The notes under the pieces are model-generated. The model saw only the letters and a program-made list of their open reading frames with translations, was not told the origin of the DNA and made no database searches. Made by a program: the position numbers and the translations under genes. From Streptomonospora salina (GTDB lineage Bacteria; Actinomycetota; Actinomycetes; Streptosporangiales; Streptosporangiaceae): DNA of 64,000 nucleotides. How positions within the stretch are numbered: the first letter of the stretch is position 1; each line of letters begins with the position of its first letter. Positions 1-8,326 of this stretch are shown piece by piece. The DNA is taken from the NCBI RefSeq assembly GCF_014204715.1, contig NZ_JACHLY010000001.1:3184501-3248500 (forward strand). The letters are read 5' to 3'.

Positions 1-537
1 GAGAACGACCGCCATCTCGCGATGACCGACGAGGGGAACCGGTTGGCCACCCTCGTCATGCGCAAGCACCGCCTGGCCGAGCGCCTGCTCGTCGACGTCA
101 TCGGCCTGCCTTGGGAGGACGTGCACGTCGAGGCCTGCCGGTGGGAGCACGTCATCTCCGAAGCGGTCGAGGAGCGCCTGGTGCGGCTGCTCAACGCGCC
201 TTCGGTATGCCCGCACGGAAACCCCATCCCCGCCCTGGAGGAGCTGGGCCTGGCCGACTACGCCCCCGAGCCCTTCTCCGGCGAGTCGATCGTGCCGATG
301 CTCGACGTCGCCAACGGGACCGAGAGCAGGGTGAAGGTGCGGCGCATCAGCGAGCAGCTGCAGAGTGATCCCGAGATCATGCTCGATCTCAAACGTGCCG
401 GGGTACAACCCGAGCAGGAAGTCTTCCTCGTCGAGACGGACAACGGCGTACAGGTGATTGGTGGTAGCGGCAAGGATGGCGAGCCCAGCGAACTGTCCCG
501 GCAGATCGCCAGCCACGTATTCGTCACCAAACCCTGA
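1..537 (+). CDS. ideR: Iron-dependent transcriptional repressor IdeR/DtxR, 3' part
   Basis: The frame is open from the first base, so the gene begins upstream and the N-terminal winged-helix DNA-binding part is missing. What remains matches the dimerisation and metal-binding domain and the C-terminal SH3-like domain of the DtxR/IdeR family. The segment MRKHRLAERLLVDVIGLPW is very typical, and CRWEHV carries the Cys, Glu and His that bind metal in IdeR. Proteins of this family repress iron-uptake genes when loaded with Fe(II). An ATG at 22 lies inside the reading frame and is probably not the true start. The gene is followed by a 197-base gap before the next gene on the same strand. IdeR rather than a manganese-type DtxR is inferred from similarity only. 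Confidence 0.88.
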   Translation, partial: ENDRHLAMTDEGNRLATLVMRKHRLAERLLVDVIGLPWEDVHVEACRWEHVISEAVEERLVRLLNAPSVCPHGNPIPALEELGLADYAPEPFSGESIVPMLDVANGTESRVKVRRISEQLQSDPEIMLDLKRAGVQPEQEVFLVETDNGVQVIGGSGKDGEPSELSRQIASHVFVTKP

Positions 538-734
538 GCATACCCTCCGCTTCCCGCGCACCCGCGGGCACAGGGGCCGAAATGTCACGTCGCACTGCAG
601 ATACCGTGGCAGTGGGGCTATGCTCGGCTCATGGCGCGCGGTCAGCGGCGCGATCGCAGCGACCGCGCCCGGACAGAGCGGACCGTACGGCGCGGCATCG
701 TGACCGCGACCGGCGAGGTCGAGGTGGCGGCTGA

Positions 735-2987
735 ATGAACCGACGGGGGGAAGCCTTCTACGACGACGACGCCCTCACCGGGGACGCGGTCTTCGAGCAG
801 GCGCAGATCGCCGTCCTCGTGTCCGACCGCGCCAGTCGTCTGCGTTACATCAACCCCTTCGCGCGCGAGCTGTTCGGTCTCGTCGACGACACCGACCCGC
901 GCTGCGTCACACTCGCGGACCTGGGTATCCAGGAGACCGACCTCGAGCGCGCCAACCAGCTCTCCCGCCGCGCGCTGCAGGGCGACACCTGGGACGGCAC
1001 CTTCGCCGTCAAGCGCCCCGACGCCGGGTGGCTGCACGTGCGCGTCAACGCCGTTCCGATGAAGGACGCCTCCGGCGCGGTCCGGGGATTCACGGTCTTC
1101 GCCGGCGAAGCGCTGCGCAGCGGCCGCGTCGAGGACCTCTACGGCATCCTGGAGCGGGTCGGCAGCCGCCTGGCCGGCTCATTGGAGTTCGACTCCACGA
1201 TGAAAGCCGTCGCCGAGATCCTCGTTCCGCAGTTCGCCGACCACTGCTTCATCGACCTCTTCGACCACGACCGGCTCGTCCGCCGCATCTCCGTGCACGC
1301 CGAGGGGTGGACGCCGCCGCCGGGCACCTGGTTCGACGTCGGCGACGAGATCAGCTACCCCGACCGCCACTTCGTCTACACCGCGATGCGGCGCATGGAG
1401 ACCGTACTGGTCGGCGACTACGCCGGAGCCGCCGGCCACGACGACCGGCGTTCGGCCCGCGTGGCCGAGCAGGTGGGGGTGACCTCGGCGATCGCGGCGC
1501 CGCTGCGGGCCCGCGGCGAACTCCTGGGCGTGCTCACGCTCGCGCTGTCGCGGCTGTCCCCGCGCCAGAAGACCCGTTACGGCGCCTTCGACCGCGACCT
1601 CGTGGGCGCGCTGTCCTCGCGGGTGGCCCTGGCCATCGACAACGCGCGCCTCTTCGAGGAGGAGCGCAGCACCGCGCTGGCGTTCCAGCACAGCCTCCTG
1701 CCCCGCACGTTCCCGCCGTTCGACGGGTTGTCCATCGCCCATCGCTACGTGCCGGCCAAGCCGCTGGAAGCGCACGGGCACGGTATCCAGACCCAGGTCG
1801 GGGGCGACTTCTACGACGTCATCCCGCTCTCGGCCGGGCGCGTGGGCATCGTCATCGGCGATGTCGAAGGCCGCGGACCGCATGCCGCGGCGGTCATGGG
1901 CCAGCTCCGCGCCGCGCTGCGCGCTTTCGCCCAGGCCGACCGCGAACCGGCCGACATCCTGCGCGAACTGGACGAATGGGTGCGTCGGCTGGGCCGCCCC
2001 GACGACTCCGGCGGCACCTGGGTCCCCAGCGTCAGCTGCCTGTACATGGTCTACGACGCCTGGTCGCGGCGGCTGTCCTACGCCAACGCCGGCCATCAGG
2101 CGCCGCTGCTGATCTGCGACACCGGCGTCGAGGAACTCGCCCTAGAGGTCTCCGACACCCTGCTCGGCGTCAAACTGCGCGGCGCCCCCTTCGACGACGC
2201 CGTCTACCACCAGGCCGACCTCGAACTCCCCGCCGGCGCCACGCTGCTGCTCTACACCGACGGGCTGGTCGACCGGCGCCCCATCGGCGGAACCGTCGAC
2301 GTGCAGCGTTCGCTGGAGCAGCTGCGCGGGCGCGTAGGCGAGGTCGCCGACAAGGACGTCGAGCAGATCGCCCATACGGCGGTCGACGCCGTCCCCGGCG
2401 AGATCGACGACGACACCGCGCTGCTGGTGGTGCGCACCCACTCCGGCGAACTCGCCATGGAGGAGGGCTGGTTCATCGCCGAGGCGCCCACCGTCGGCGA
2501 CGCCCGCCACCTGGCCTCCAGCACGTTCAAGAACTGGGGGATGGACCGCGATCAGGCCGAGCTCGCGTGCCTGCTGGTGTCGGAGATCGTCACCAACGTC
2601 GTCATCCACGCCACCCCCCACCCCTCCCGCCGCGAGTTCACCGACGAGGGCGTCCTCGATTCCGGCACGGGCCTGGAGCTGGGCGGCGACTTCGGCGAAG
2701 GCGGCGACTTCGACGAGGACTGGTCGGACCTGCTGGACGGGGCCGAGGACGAATCCGAGTCCGCCCAGCCCAGCGAGTTCCTGCTGCGGCTGCGGCGCGG
2801 CGGGGCCTCGGTGTGGGTCGAGGTCTTCGACCGCGACCTGCGGCTGCCGCGCATCCGCAGCGCCGGCGCCGACGACGAAGGCGGACGCGGCCTCTACCTC
2901 GTCGACCAGCTGGCCGCGCGCTGGGGATCGCGCCCCACTCCCGACGGCAAGGCGGTCTGGTTCGAGGTCCCGCTGAAGTCGGAGTAG
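735..2987 (+). CDS. PAS-GAF-SpoIIE (PP2C) phosphatase with C-terminal anti-sigma-type ATPase domain
   Basis: This 750-residue soluble protein has a PAS domain (about residues 15-125), a GAF domain (about 140-310), a SpoIIE-type PP2C phosphatase (about 320-570) and a HATPase_c domain of the RsbW/SpoIIAB type (about 575-750). The phosphatase metal-binding motifs are visible as GGDFYDV, GDVEGRG, LYTDGLVDR and DDDTALLVV. In the ATPase part the N-box is SEIVTNVVIHA and the G-box is GGRGLYLV. Between them sits an acidic stretch rich in G, D and E (about residues 640-680) that typical anti-sigma kinases lack. Such proteins control sigma factors by dephosphorylating STAS antagonists and by binding or phosphorylating their partners. 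The ATG at 735 follows GAGGTGG. Its target is not evident from the neighbours. Confidence 0.85.
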   Translation: MNRRGEAFYDDDALTGDAVFEQAQIAVLVSDRASRLRYINPFARELFGLVDDTDPRCVTLADLGIQETDLERANQLSRRALQGDTWDGTFAVKRPDAGWLHVRVNAVPMKDASGAVRGFTVFAGEALRSGRVEDLYGILERVGSRLAGSLEFDSTMKAVAEILVPQFADHCFIDLFDHDRLVRRISVHAEGWTPPPGTWFDVGDEISYPDRHFVYTAMRRMETVLVGDYAGAAGHDDRRSARVAEQVGVTSAIAAPLRARGELLGVLTLALSRLSPRQKTRYGAFDRDLVGALSSRVALAIDNARLFEEERSTALAFQHSLLPRTFPPFDGLSIAHRYVPAKPLEAHGHGIQTQVGGDFYDVIPLSAGRVGIVIGDVEGRGPHAAAVMGQLRAALRAFAQADREPADILRELDEWVRRLGRPDDSGGTWVPSVSCLYMVYDAWSRRLSYANAGHQAPLLICDTGVEELALEVSDTLLGVKLRGAPFDDAVYHQADLELPAGATLLLYTDGLVDRRPIGGTVDVQRSLEQLRGRVGEVADKDVEQIAHTAVDAVPGEIDDDTALLVVRTHSGELAMEEGWFIAEAPTVGDARHLASSTFKNWGMDRDQAELACLLVSEIVTNVVIHATPHPSRREFTDEGVLDSGTGLELGGDFGEGGDFDEDWSDLLDGAEDESESAQPSEFLLRLRRGGASVWVEVFDRDLRLPRIRSAGADDEGGRGLYLVDQLAARWGSRPTPDGKAVWFEVPLKSE

Positions 2988-3066
2988 GCGCTGTCCGCAG
3001 CGCACCCCGGCGGGGCCGGCGACCGGGCGGCGCCCGGCCGGGGCGCTGAGCCGGGCTGCGGCGCGT

Positions 3067-3234
3067 TCACCGGTTGGACCACGCCCACAGCAGCAGGACG
3101 ACGAAGATGAAGCAGACCACGATGCCGCCGGTGGCCCACGGAATGTGGATGCGCGGCCGGAGCCTGCGCACGCCCAGCACCAGCAGGATGATCAGGAGTC
3201 CGAGGACGATCAGGCCGTCCCACGCGCCGCTCAT
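3067..3234 (-). CDS. Small two-helix membrane protein
   Basis: This 55-residue ORF starts at the ATG complementary to 3232-3234, preceded by the SD-like GAAAGGGTCACG. It has two hydrophobic segments, LIVLGLLIILLVLGV and GIVVCFIFVVLLLWAW, separated by a short arginine-rich loop, so it is a predicted two-pass membrane peptide. It lies 35 bases downstream of the acyl-CoA dehydrogenase gene on the same strand and may be co-transcribed with it. The function is unknown; small proteins of this shape are common and uncharacterised in actinobacteria. Confidence 0.6.
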   Translation of the reverse strand: MSGAWDGLIVLGLLIILLVLGVRRLRPRIHIPWATGGIVVCFIFVVLLLWAWSNR

Positions 3235-3269
3235 CGTGACCCTTTCGCCGCAACCCGTCGAGGGGGTGG

Positions 3270-4412
3270 CTACAGGCCCAGCGAGCGACCCACGATCTCC
3301 TTCATGATCTCGGTCGTGCCGCCGAAGATCGATTGGATCCGTGCGTCCTGCCACGCCTTCGCCACGGGGTATTCCATCATGTACCCGTACCCGCCGTGCA
3401 GCTGCAAGCACCGGTCGATGAGCCGATTGGCCATTTCGGTGGTCCACCATTTGGCCTTGGCCGCGTCCTCCACGGTCAGCTCGCCGCGGTCGAGCAGCGT
3501 GATCGCGCGGTCGACGTAGGTGCGGGCGAGGTCGGCCTCGGTGGACAGTTCGGCCAGCGTGAAACGGGTGTTCTGGAACTTGCTGATCGGGCGGCCGAAC
3601 GCGGAGCGGTCCTTGCAGTACTCGATGGTCTCGGCCAGCACCTTCTCGGCGCCGGCGGTGGCCGCCACGGCGATCGACAACCGCTCTTGGGGCAGGTTCT
3701 CCATCAGGTGGACGAACCCCTGGTTCTCCCCGCCGATGAGGTTGGACGCCGGAACCCGGACGTCGGTGAACGACAGTTCGGCGGTGTCCTGGGCCTTCAG
3801 CCCGATCTTGTCCAGGTTGCGGCCGCGCTCGAAGCCGGGTGTGCCCCGCTCGACCGCCAGGAGGGAGAGTCCGTGCGCCCCGGCGTCGGGGTCGGTGCGG
3901 ACCACCACGACCACCAGGTCGGCGTTGATGCCGTTGGTGATGAACGTCTTCTGCCCGTTGACCACGTACTCGTCGCCGTCGCGGACGGCGGTGGTGCTGA
4001 TGGCCTGCAGGTCGCTGCCCGCGCCCGGCTCGGTCATGGCGATGGCGGTGATCAGCTCGCCCGACGCGAAGCCCGGCAGCCACCTGCGCTTCTGCTCCTC
4101 GGTGGTCAGCCGCACCAGATAGGGCGCGATGACGTCGTTCTGCAGCGTGAACCCCAGTCCGCTGGCCCCGGCGCGGCAGATCTCCTCGGAGACCACGGTG
4201 TTGAACCGGAAGTCGTCGACGCCCGATCCGCCGTACGCCTCGGGCACCCCCAGACCGAGCAGGCCCACCTCGCCCGCTTTGGTCCACACGTCGCGCGGAA
4301 CGATGCCGTCCTTCTCCCACTGCCCGTGGTAGGGGACCACTTCGCGCTTGAGGAATTCCGCCGCCGACTCGCGGAAGAGGTCGTGGTCGGTATCGAAGAG
4401 CTCCCTGTGCAT
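3270..4412 (-). CDS. Acyl-CoA dehydrogenase (long-chain/isovaleryl-like)
   Basis: A 380-residue FAD-dependent acyl-CoA dehydrogenase that makes the trans-2-enoyl-CoA in the first step of beta-oxidation. Family motifs include AMTEPGAGSDL (flavin and substrate contacts), FITNG, the helix RSAFGRPISKFQ and LQLHGGYGYMMEYPVAK near the C-terminus. The C-terminal signature reads FGGTTEIMKEI, so the position of the medium-chain-type catalytic Glu is Gly. This is usual for long-chain and isovaleryl-type enzymes, which place the base on another helix. The start lies 70 bases from an operator-like palindrome at 4482-4500, and the same palindrome precedes the thiolase gene transcribed the other way. Chain-length preference cannot be read from the sequence. 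Confidence 0.9.
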   Translation of the reverse strand: MHRELFDTDHDLFRESAAEFLKREVVPYHGQWEKDGIVPRDVWTKAGEVGLLGLGVPEAYGGSGVDDFRFNTVVSEEICRAGASGLGFTLQNDVIAPYLVRLTTEEQKRRWLPGFASGELITAIAMTEPGAGSDLQAISTTAVRDGDEYVVNGQKTFITNGINADLVVVVVRTDPDAGAHGLSLLAVERGTPGFERGRNLDKIGLKAQDTAELSFTDVRVPASNLIGGENQGFVHLMENLPQERLSIAVAATAGAEKVLAETIEYCKDRSAFGRPISKFQNTRFTLAELSTEADLARTYVDRAITLLDRGELTVEDAAKAKWWTTEMANRLIDRCLQLHGGYGYMMEYPVAKAWQDARIQSIFGGTTEIMKEIVGRSLGL

Positions 4413-4481
4413 GGCCGGCTCCTAGTCTCGTTGCGGGCTCCGCCGTTCCACGCGCCCGCGCCCCGCGCGCCCGCCCACCGT

Positions 4482-4500
4482 AACCGAACAAGATTCGGTT
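4482..4500. promoter_or_regulatory. Operator-like palindrome 1 (AACCGAA-N5-TTCGGTT)
   Basis: A perfect inverted repeat with 7-bp arms around a 5-bp spacer (CAAGA). It lies 70 bases upstream of the acyl-CoA dehydrogenase start, on the promoter side. Its shape fits a TetR-family operator. The same element recurs at 4889-4907, and an imperfect copy occurs at 24660-24678, each time before a fatty-acid gene. The regulator is not in the window. Confidence 0.55.
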
Positions 4501-4634
4501 CGGCAGGTCCGGAGGAGGGTTCCGGCAAAGTCCGCCGCACCCCCGCCCGGCGCCGCCGCCCGGCGGCGTGCTGCCTAGGCTGCTGGCCACAGCCCGCACC
4601 TGCACCGCTCCGGCGCCGATCGGGGGCACGTCCG

Positions 4635-4850
4635 ATGGGGAAGCACAGTGCGTACCCGCGCAGACGCAAAGAGCGGCGGGACCGCGGCGGCATCGCCGTG
4701 ATCATGACCGCGCTGCTGCTCACCGTCACCGCGAGCACGCCGCTGTGGTTCTTCGGCGCCTCTTTCGGTACGGCCAGCGTGGCCGGACCGCTGCTGGGCG
4801 GACTGTTCGTCGACCAGCTGACCTGGCGCGGCCGCCTCCGGCGTGTCGCA
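4635..4850 (+). pseudogene. Remnant of a DHA2-type MFS drug transporter
   Basis: Translation from the ATG at 4635 gives about 70 residues, including GASFGTASVAGPLLGGLF followed by VDQLTWR. This closely resembles motif C at the fifth membrane helix of EmrB/QacA-type (DHA2) transporters. Full transporters of this family are about 450-550 residues, and neither the preceding helices nor the remaining helices are present. The N-terminal part (basic, then IAVIMTALLLTV) may come from a different piece. The frame continues without a stop into the thiolase gene, but the strong SD and the operator before 4953 show that thiolase starts there. Best read as a decayed fragment, although a short membrane peptide cannot be excluded. 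Confidence 0.5.
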
Positions 4851-4888
4851 GTGCCGCACGATGGCCCGGGCTCTTGCCTGAGCCCGGA

Positions 4889-4907
4889 AACCGAATATGG
4901 TTCGGTA
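4889..4907. promoter_or_regulatory. Operator-like palindrome 2 (CCGAA-N5-TTCGG)
   Basis: Inverted repeat ACCGAA-TATGG-TTCGGT, with the same half-sites and 5-bp spacing as the element at 4482-4500. It is centred about 55 bases upstream of the thiolase GTG. Its position fits repression of the thiolase promoter by the same unidentified regulator. Confidence 0.55.
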
Positions 4908-4952
4908 AAGGATCCACGCGTAGCGGACACCGCAGGCTCTCAGGAGGGCACA

Positions 4953-6095
4953 GTGGCTGAGGCATACATCGTCGGGGCCGTCCGGACCCCGGTAGGAACG
5001 AAGAAGGGCGCCCTCGCGGGCGTGCACCCGGCGGACCTGGGCGCGCACGTCCTCAAGGAGCTGGTCGACCGCACCGGAGCCGACCCGGAGGCGGTCGAGG
5101 ACGTCGTCATGGGCTGCGTGAGCCAGGTCGGACCCCAGGCACTCGACCTCGCCCGCACCGCATGGCTGTCGGCGGGGCTGCCCGAGACCACCGCCGGCGT
5201 CACCATCGACCGCCAGTGCGGCTCGTCCCAGCAGGCCGTGCACTTCGCCGCCCAGGGCGTCATGTCGGGCACCCAGGACCTCGTGGTCGCCTCGGGCGTG
5301 GAGAACATGGGCATGGTCCCCATGGGCGCCAACGCCAAGTACGCCTTCGACGCCGACCTGCCGATCTTCGGTGAGGGCTGGAGCAAGCGCTACGGCGACC
5401 AGGAGATCTCCCAGTTCCGCGGCGCGCAACTGATGGCCGAGAAGTGGGGCTACAGCCGCGCGGACCTGGAGCACTACTCGCTGGAGAGCCACCGCCGCGC
5501 CGCCGCGGCGCGCGACGCCGGATACTTCGACGGCCAGATCGCGCCGCTCGCCGGGGTCTCCCGGGATGAGGGCGTGCGGCCCGAGACCACCCTGGAGAAG
5601 ATGGCCTCGCTCGACCCGCTGCGCGAAGGCTGGGCGCTCACGGCCGCGGTCGCCAGCCAGGTCTCCGTGGGCGCGGGCGCGCTGCTCATCGCCTCCGAGC
5701 GGGCGGTGAACAAGCACGGGCTCACCCCGATGGCCCGCATCGTGCAGCTGTCCCTGGTCGGCGACGACCCCGTGTACATGCTCACCGCCCCCATCCCGGC
5801 CACCCGCGCGGCCCTGGACAAGGCCGGGCTCGGCATCGACGACATCGACGTCACCGAGATCAACGAGGCTTTCGCCCCCGTCCCGCTGGCCTGGCAGCAG
5901 GAACTGGGCGCCGACCCCGCCACGACCAACCCCAACGGCGGCGCCATCGCACTGGGCCACCCGCTGGGCGCCACCGGCTCCGTGCTGATGACCAAACTCG
6001 TCCACGAACTGGAGCGCTCGGGCGGCCGGTACGGCCTCCAGACCATGTGCGAAGGCGGCGGCCAGGCCAACACCACCGTCGTCGAACGGGTGTAG
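4953..6095 (+). CDS. Acetyl-CoA acetyltransferase (thiolase)
   Basis: A 380-residue thiolase that cleaves 3-ketoacyl-CoA with CoA, or condenses two acetyl-CoA. The nucleophilic cysteine lies in IDRQCGSSQQAV, the active-site NEAF motif and the histidine in GGAIALGHPLGATG are present, and the second cysteine lies in MCEGGGQANTT. The GTG at 4953 is chosen because it follows CAGGAGGGCACA and because family members begin with the same (M)xEAYIVGAVRTPVG. The upstream in-frame extension encodes only a transporter fragment. The gene is divergent from the acyl-CoA dehydrogenase at 3270-4412 and shares its operator-like element. A hairpin at 6125 follows the stop. A degradative role is inferred from the context. 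Confidence 0.93.
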   Translation: MAEAYIVGAVRTPVGTKKGALAGVHPADLGAHVLKELVDRTGADPEAVEDVVMGCVSQVGPQALDLARTAWLSAGLPETTAGVTIDRQCGSSQQAVHFAAQGVMSGTQDLVVASGVENMGMVPMGANAKYAFDADLPIFGEGWSKRYGDQEISQFRGAQLMAEKWGYSRADLEHYSLESHRRAAAARDAGYFDGQIAPLAGVSRDEGVRPETTLEKMASLDPLREGWALTAAVASQVSVGAGALLIASERAVNKHGLTPMARIVQLSLVGDDPVYMLTAPIPATRAALDKAGLGIDDIDVTEINEAFAPVPLAWQQELGADPATTNPNGGAIALGHPLGATGSVLMTKLVHELERSGGRYGLQTMCEGGGQANTTVVERV

Positions 6096-6124
6096 CGGTC
6101 GAGCCGCCCCCACCGTCCCCTGCG

Positions 6125-6152
6125 GCCGGGCGGGTGCCCCGACCCGCCCGGC
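6125..6152 (+). terminator. Hairpin terminator after thiolase
   Basis: Perfect 11-bp arms (GCCGGGCGGGT / ACCCGCCCGGC) around a 6-base loop begin 30 bases after the thiolase stop. There is no T-run, as is usual for terminator hairpins in GC-rich actinobacteria. Confidence 0.6.
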
Positions 6153-6201
6153 GCGCCGACGACAGCCTGGGTATGTGCTGAACCCTGTGAGGGAGGTGGG
6201 C

Positions 6202-6369
6202 ATGGCCCCGAATATCGCTGATCTTGTCGGGCTCGATCCTTCCGATCCCGGGGTCCGGCGCGAGCATGCCGCAGTCGCACGCGACATGGACGTCATCGAG
6301 GCGCTCGTCGAGCGATCCGGCCGGCGCCGGTATCACGTCCCCGATCGACGGCAGGGTCTGACGGTCTGA
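6202..6369 (+). CDS. Small hypothetical protein (possible truncated Xre-type antitoxin N-terminus)
   Basis: A 55-residue ORF whose ATG follows a strong SD (GGGAGGTGG, 6191-6199), which argues for real translation. The first 40 residues (ADLVGLDPSDPGVRREH, then RDMDVIEALVER) weakly resemble the segment before the helix-turn-helix of HigA/Xre-type antitoxins. The expected helix-turn-helix is absent, and the last 15 residues are basic and unlike it. It may be a truncated antitoxin gene or an unrelated small protein. No toxin gene is adjacent. The rest of the 6096-6447 gap holds the thiolase terminator and the promoter region of the next gene. Confidence 0.4.
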   Translation: MAPNIADLVGLDPSDPGVRREHAAVARDMDVIEALVERSGRRRYHVPDRRQGLTV

Positions 6370-6447
6370 GACCGGTGCCTCGCCCCTGGAGCGGCTCGTG
6401 GGCGCCCAGTTAGAGTGATGCGCGAGCCGCGAGCGAGAGGAGCGCAA

Positions 6448-7011
6448 GTGAGCATCGGGGAACGGGCACGGTACGGCGGCGACGCTCCCGTCTTCCGCTC
6501 CGCCGGGGACGGCGACGTCCCGGGCGTGGTGGAACTCGTGAACTCCGCCTACCGCGGCGACACCTCCCGGCAGGGCTGGACCACCGAGGCCGACCTGCTG
6601 GGCGGGCAGCGCGCCGACGCCGCGCAGATCGCCGAGCTGCTGGCGCGCCCCGATACACGGGTGGTGCTGGCGGAGCGCGACGGGCGGCCTGTGGCCTGCT
6701 GCGAGCTCGCCGACGGCGGCGACGGCTCCGCCTACTTCGGCATGTTCGCGGTCAGCCCCGCCGCCCAGGGCGGCGGGCTCGGGCGCCGCGTGCTCGCCGA
6801 AGCCGAGCGCACCGCCGCCGAGGAGCTCGGCAGCGCCGCGATGCGGATGACGGTGCTGCGCCAGCGCACCGACCTGATCGCCTGGTACGAGCGCCGCGGC
6901 TACCGGCGCACCGGCGCGACCGCGCCGTTCCCCTACGGCGACGAGCGCTTCGGGCTGCCCAAGCGCGACGACCTGGTCTTCGAGGAGCTGGCCAAGCCCC
7001 TGGGGGCGTGA
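6448..7011 (+). CDS. GNAT-family N-acetyltransferase
   Basis: A 187-residue single-domain acetyltransferase that uses acetyl-CoA; the acceptor is unknown. The acetyl-CoA binding loop (motif A) is visible as FAVSPAAQGGGLGRRVLAEAE, and the C-terminal WYERRGYRRTG is typical of the fold. The start chosen is the GTG at 6448, which follows GAGAGGAGCGCAA; the ATGs at 6415 and 6418 lack an SD. A -10-like TAGAGT lies at 6411-6416. The next gene is convergent and ends 33 bases downstream. Confidence 0.85.
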   Translation: MSIGERARYGGDAPVFRSAGDGDVPGVVELVNSAYRGDTSRQGWTTEADLLGGQRADAAQIAELLARPDTRVVLAERDGRPVACCELADGGDGSAYFGMFAVSPAAQGGGLGRRVLAEAERTAAEELGSAAMRMTVLRQRTDLIAWYERRGYRRTGATAPFPYGDERFGLPKRDDLVFEELAKPLGA

Positions 7012-7044
7012 GGCCCGGGCGGCCCCGGGTCTTCGGCGGCGGCA

Positions 7045-8253
7045 TCAGCCTTCGTAGTGCACGCCCTCCTCCAGGCCCAGCCACGCGGCCATGCGCTCGG
7101 CCTGGGCATGCAGCTCCGCGGCGGCGCCGGGCGGCGCGTGCTCCTCGAACGCGATCCGCCGCACCAGCAGCCGCCGGGCGCGGCGGTCGGCCTTGAGATC
7201 GACGCGCGCCACCAGGTCCTCGCCGAGCAGGAACGGCAGCACGTAGTAACCGTGTACACGCTTGGCCGCAGGGACGTAGAGCTCCAGCCGGTAGCGGAAA
7301 CCGAACAGCGCCTCGGTGCGCGAGCGCTCCCACACCAGGGAGTCGAACGGGCTCAGCAGCGCGCGGGCATCGACCTTGCGCGGGACGCGGGCGTCGCGGT
7401 GCAGATAGGCGGGCCGCTGCCAGCCGGCGACGCCGACCGGTACGACCTCGCCGGCCTCGACCAGTTCGGCCAGCGCCGTACGGGCCTCGGCGGCGCCGAG
7501 CCGGAAGTAGTCGCGCAGGCACTGCTCGGTGCCGACGCCGTGCGAGCGCGCCGCGATCGCCATGAGTTCGCGCCGCGCGTCGGCGGGGTCGGGATCGGGG
7601 GCGCCGTGGACCTCGTCCGGGAGAACACGCTCGGTGAGGTCGTAGCGCCGCTCGAACTGGGCGGTGCGGCCGTCGGTGGTGACCTCGCCGGACCAGAACA
7701 GGAACTCCAGCGCCTTCTTGACCAGCGACCAGTTCCACCCCCAGTGCTCGCGCGGACGGGCGGATCCGTGCTCCAGTCCGGACTCGATCCGCCGCGCGGT
7801 GGCCGGGCCGGTGCGCGCGACCTCCTCGCGCACCGCTGCGACGAGACCGGGATGTTCGTCGGCGGTGCGGCGCATGGCGCCCCAGGCTTCGCTGCGGGCG
7901 CGTTCCATGCGCCAGCGCAGCAGCCGGTGCGTGGCCGGCGGGATCAGGCTGGCCTCGTGCGCCCAGTACTCCACCAGCCGTCCGCCGCGCCGGGTGGCCG
8001 CGCGGTCCAGCAGCGCCGTGTCGTAGCGGCCCAGCCGGGCGAATACCGGCAGGTACTGGCTGCGTGCCAGCACGTTCACGCTGTCGATCTGGACGGCCCC
8101 GACGCGGTTGATCACCCGTTGCAGATGGCGGGCGGTGGGTTTGCCCGACGGCGGGGGATCGGCGAAGCCTTGGGCCGCGAGTGCGACACGGCGGGCCTGG
8201 GAGGCGGAGAGCGCGGCGTCGCGGCGGGGGTGGGCGGAAGCGGGTTCGTGCAT
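7045..8253 (-). CDS. AlkX/YcaQ-family winged-helix DNA glycosylase
   Basis: A 402-residue protein of the winged-helix HTH_42 superfamily, to which the interstrand-crosslink DNA glycosylases AlkZ and AlkX (YcaQ) belong. The active-site motif is visible as Q55-I56-D57 within [19 protein letters not shown]. The QxD form is typical of the YcaQ/AlkX subfamily, whereas the antibiotic self-resistance AlkZ enzymes usually have QxQ. The family excises alkylated bases and unhooks crosslinks. The ATG complementary to 8251-8253 is preferred over an upstream start at 8292 because the homologous region begins soon after it. No biosynthetic cluster is adjacent, so general DNA repair is the likely role. Confidence 0.8.
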   Translation of the reverse strand: MHEPASAHPRRDAALSASQARRVALAAQGFADPPPSGKPTARHLQRVINRVGAVQIDSVNVLARSQYLPVFARLGRYDTALLDRAATRRGGRLVEYWAHEASLIPPATHRLLRWRMERARSEAWGAMRRTADEHPGLVAAVREEVARTGPATARRIESGLEHGSARPREHWGWNWSLVKKALEFLFWSGEVTTDGRTAQFERRYDLTERVLPDEVHGAPDPDPADARRELMAIAARSHGVGTEQCLRDYFRLGAAEARTALAELVEAGEVVPVGVAGWQRPAYLHRDARVPRKVDARALLSPFDSLVWERSRTEALFGFRYRLELYVPAAKRVHGYYVLPFLLGEDLVARVDLKADRRARRLLVRRIAFEEHAPPGAAAELHAQAERMAAWLGLEEGVHYEG

Positions 8254-8326
8254 CGGGTCCGAGACTAGACCGGGGCGGCGACAGTCGGCCACCGGCCGGT
8301 GCTGCCCGGCCGGTGGCCTCGTGCCG

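Noticed and set aside
3333-4952. In-frame extension making the thiolase a 920-residue fusion
   Set aside because: It runs antisense to the acyl-CoA dehydrogenase and through an intergenic region. The SD and the family N-terminus place the start at 4953.
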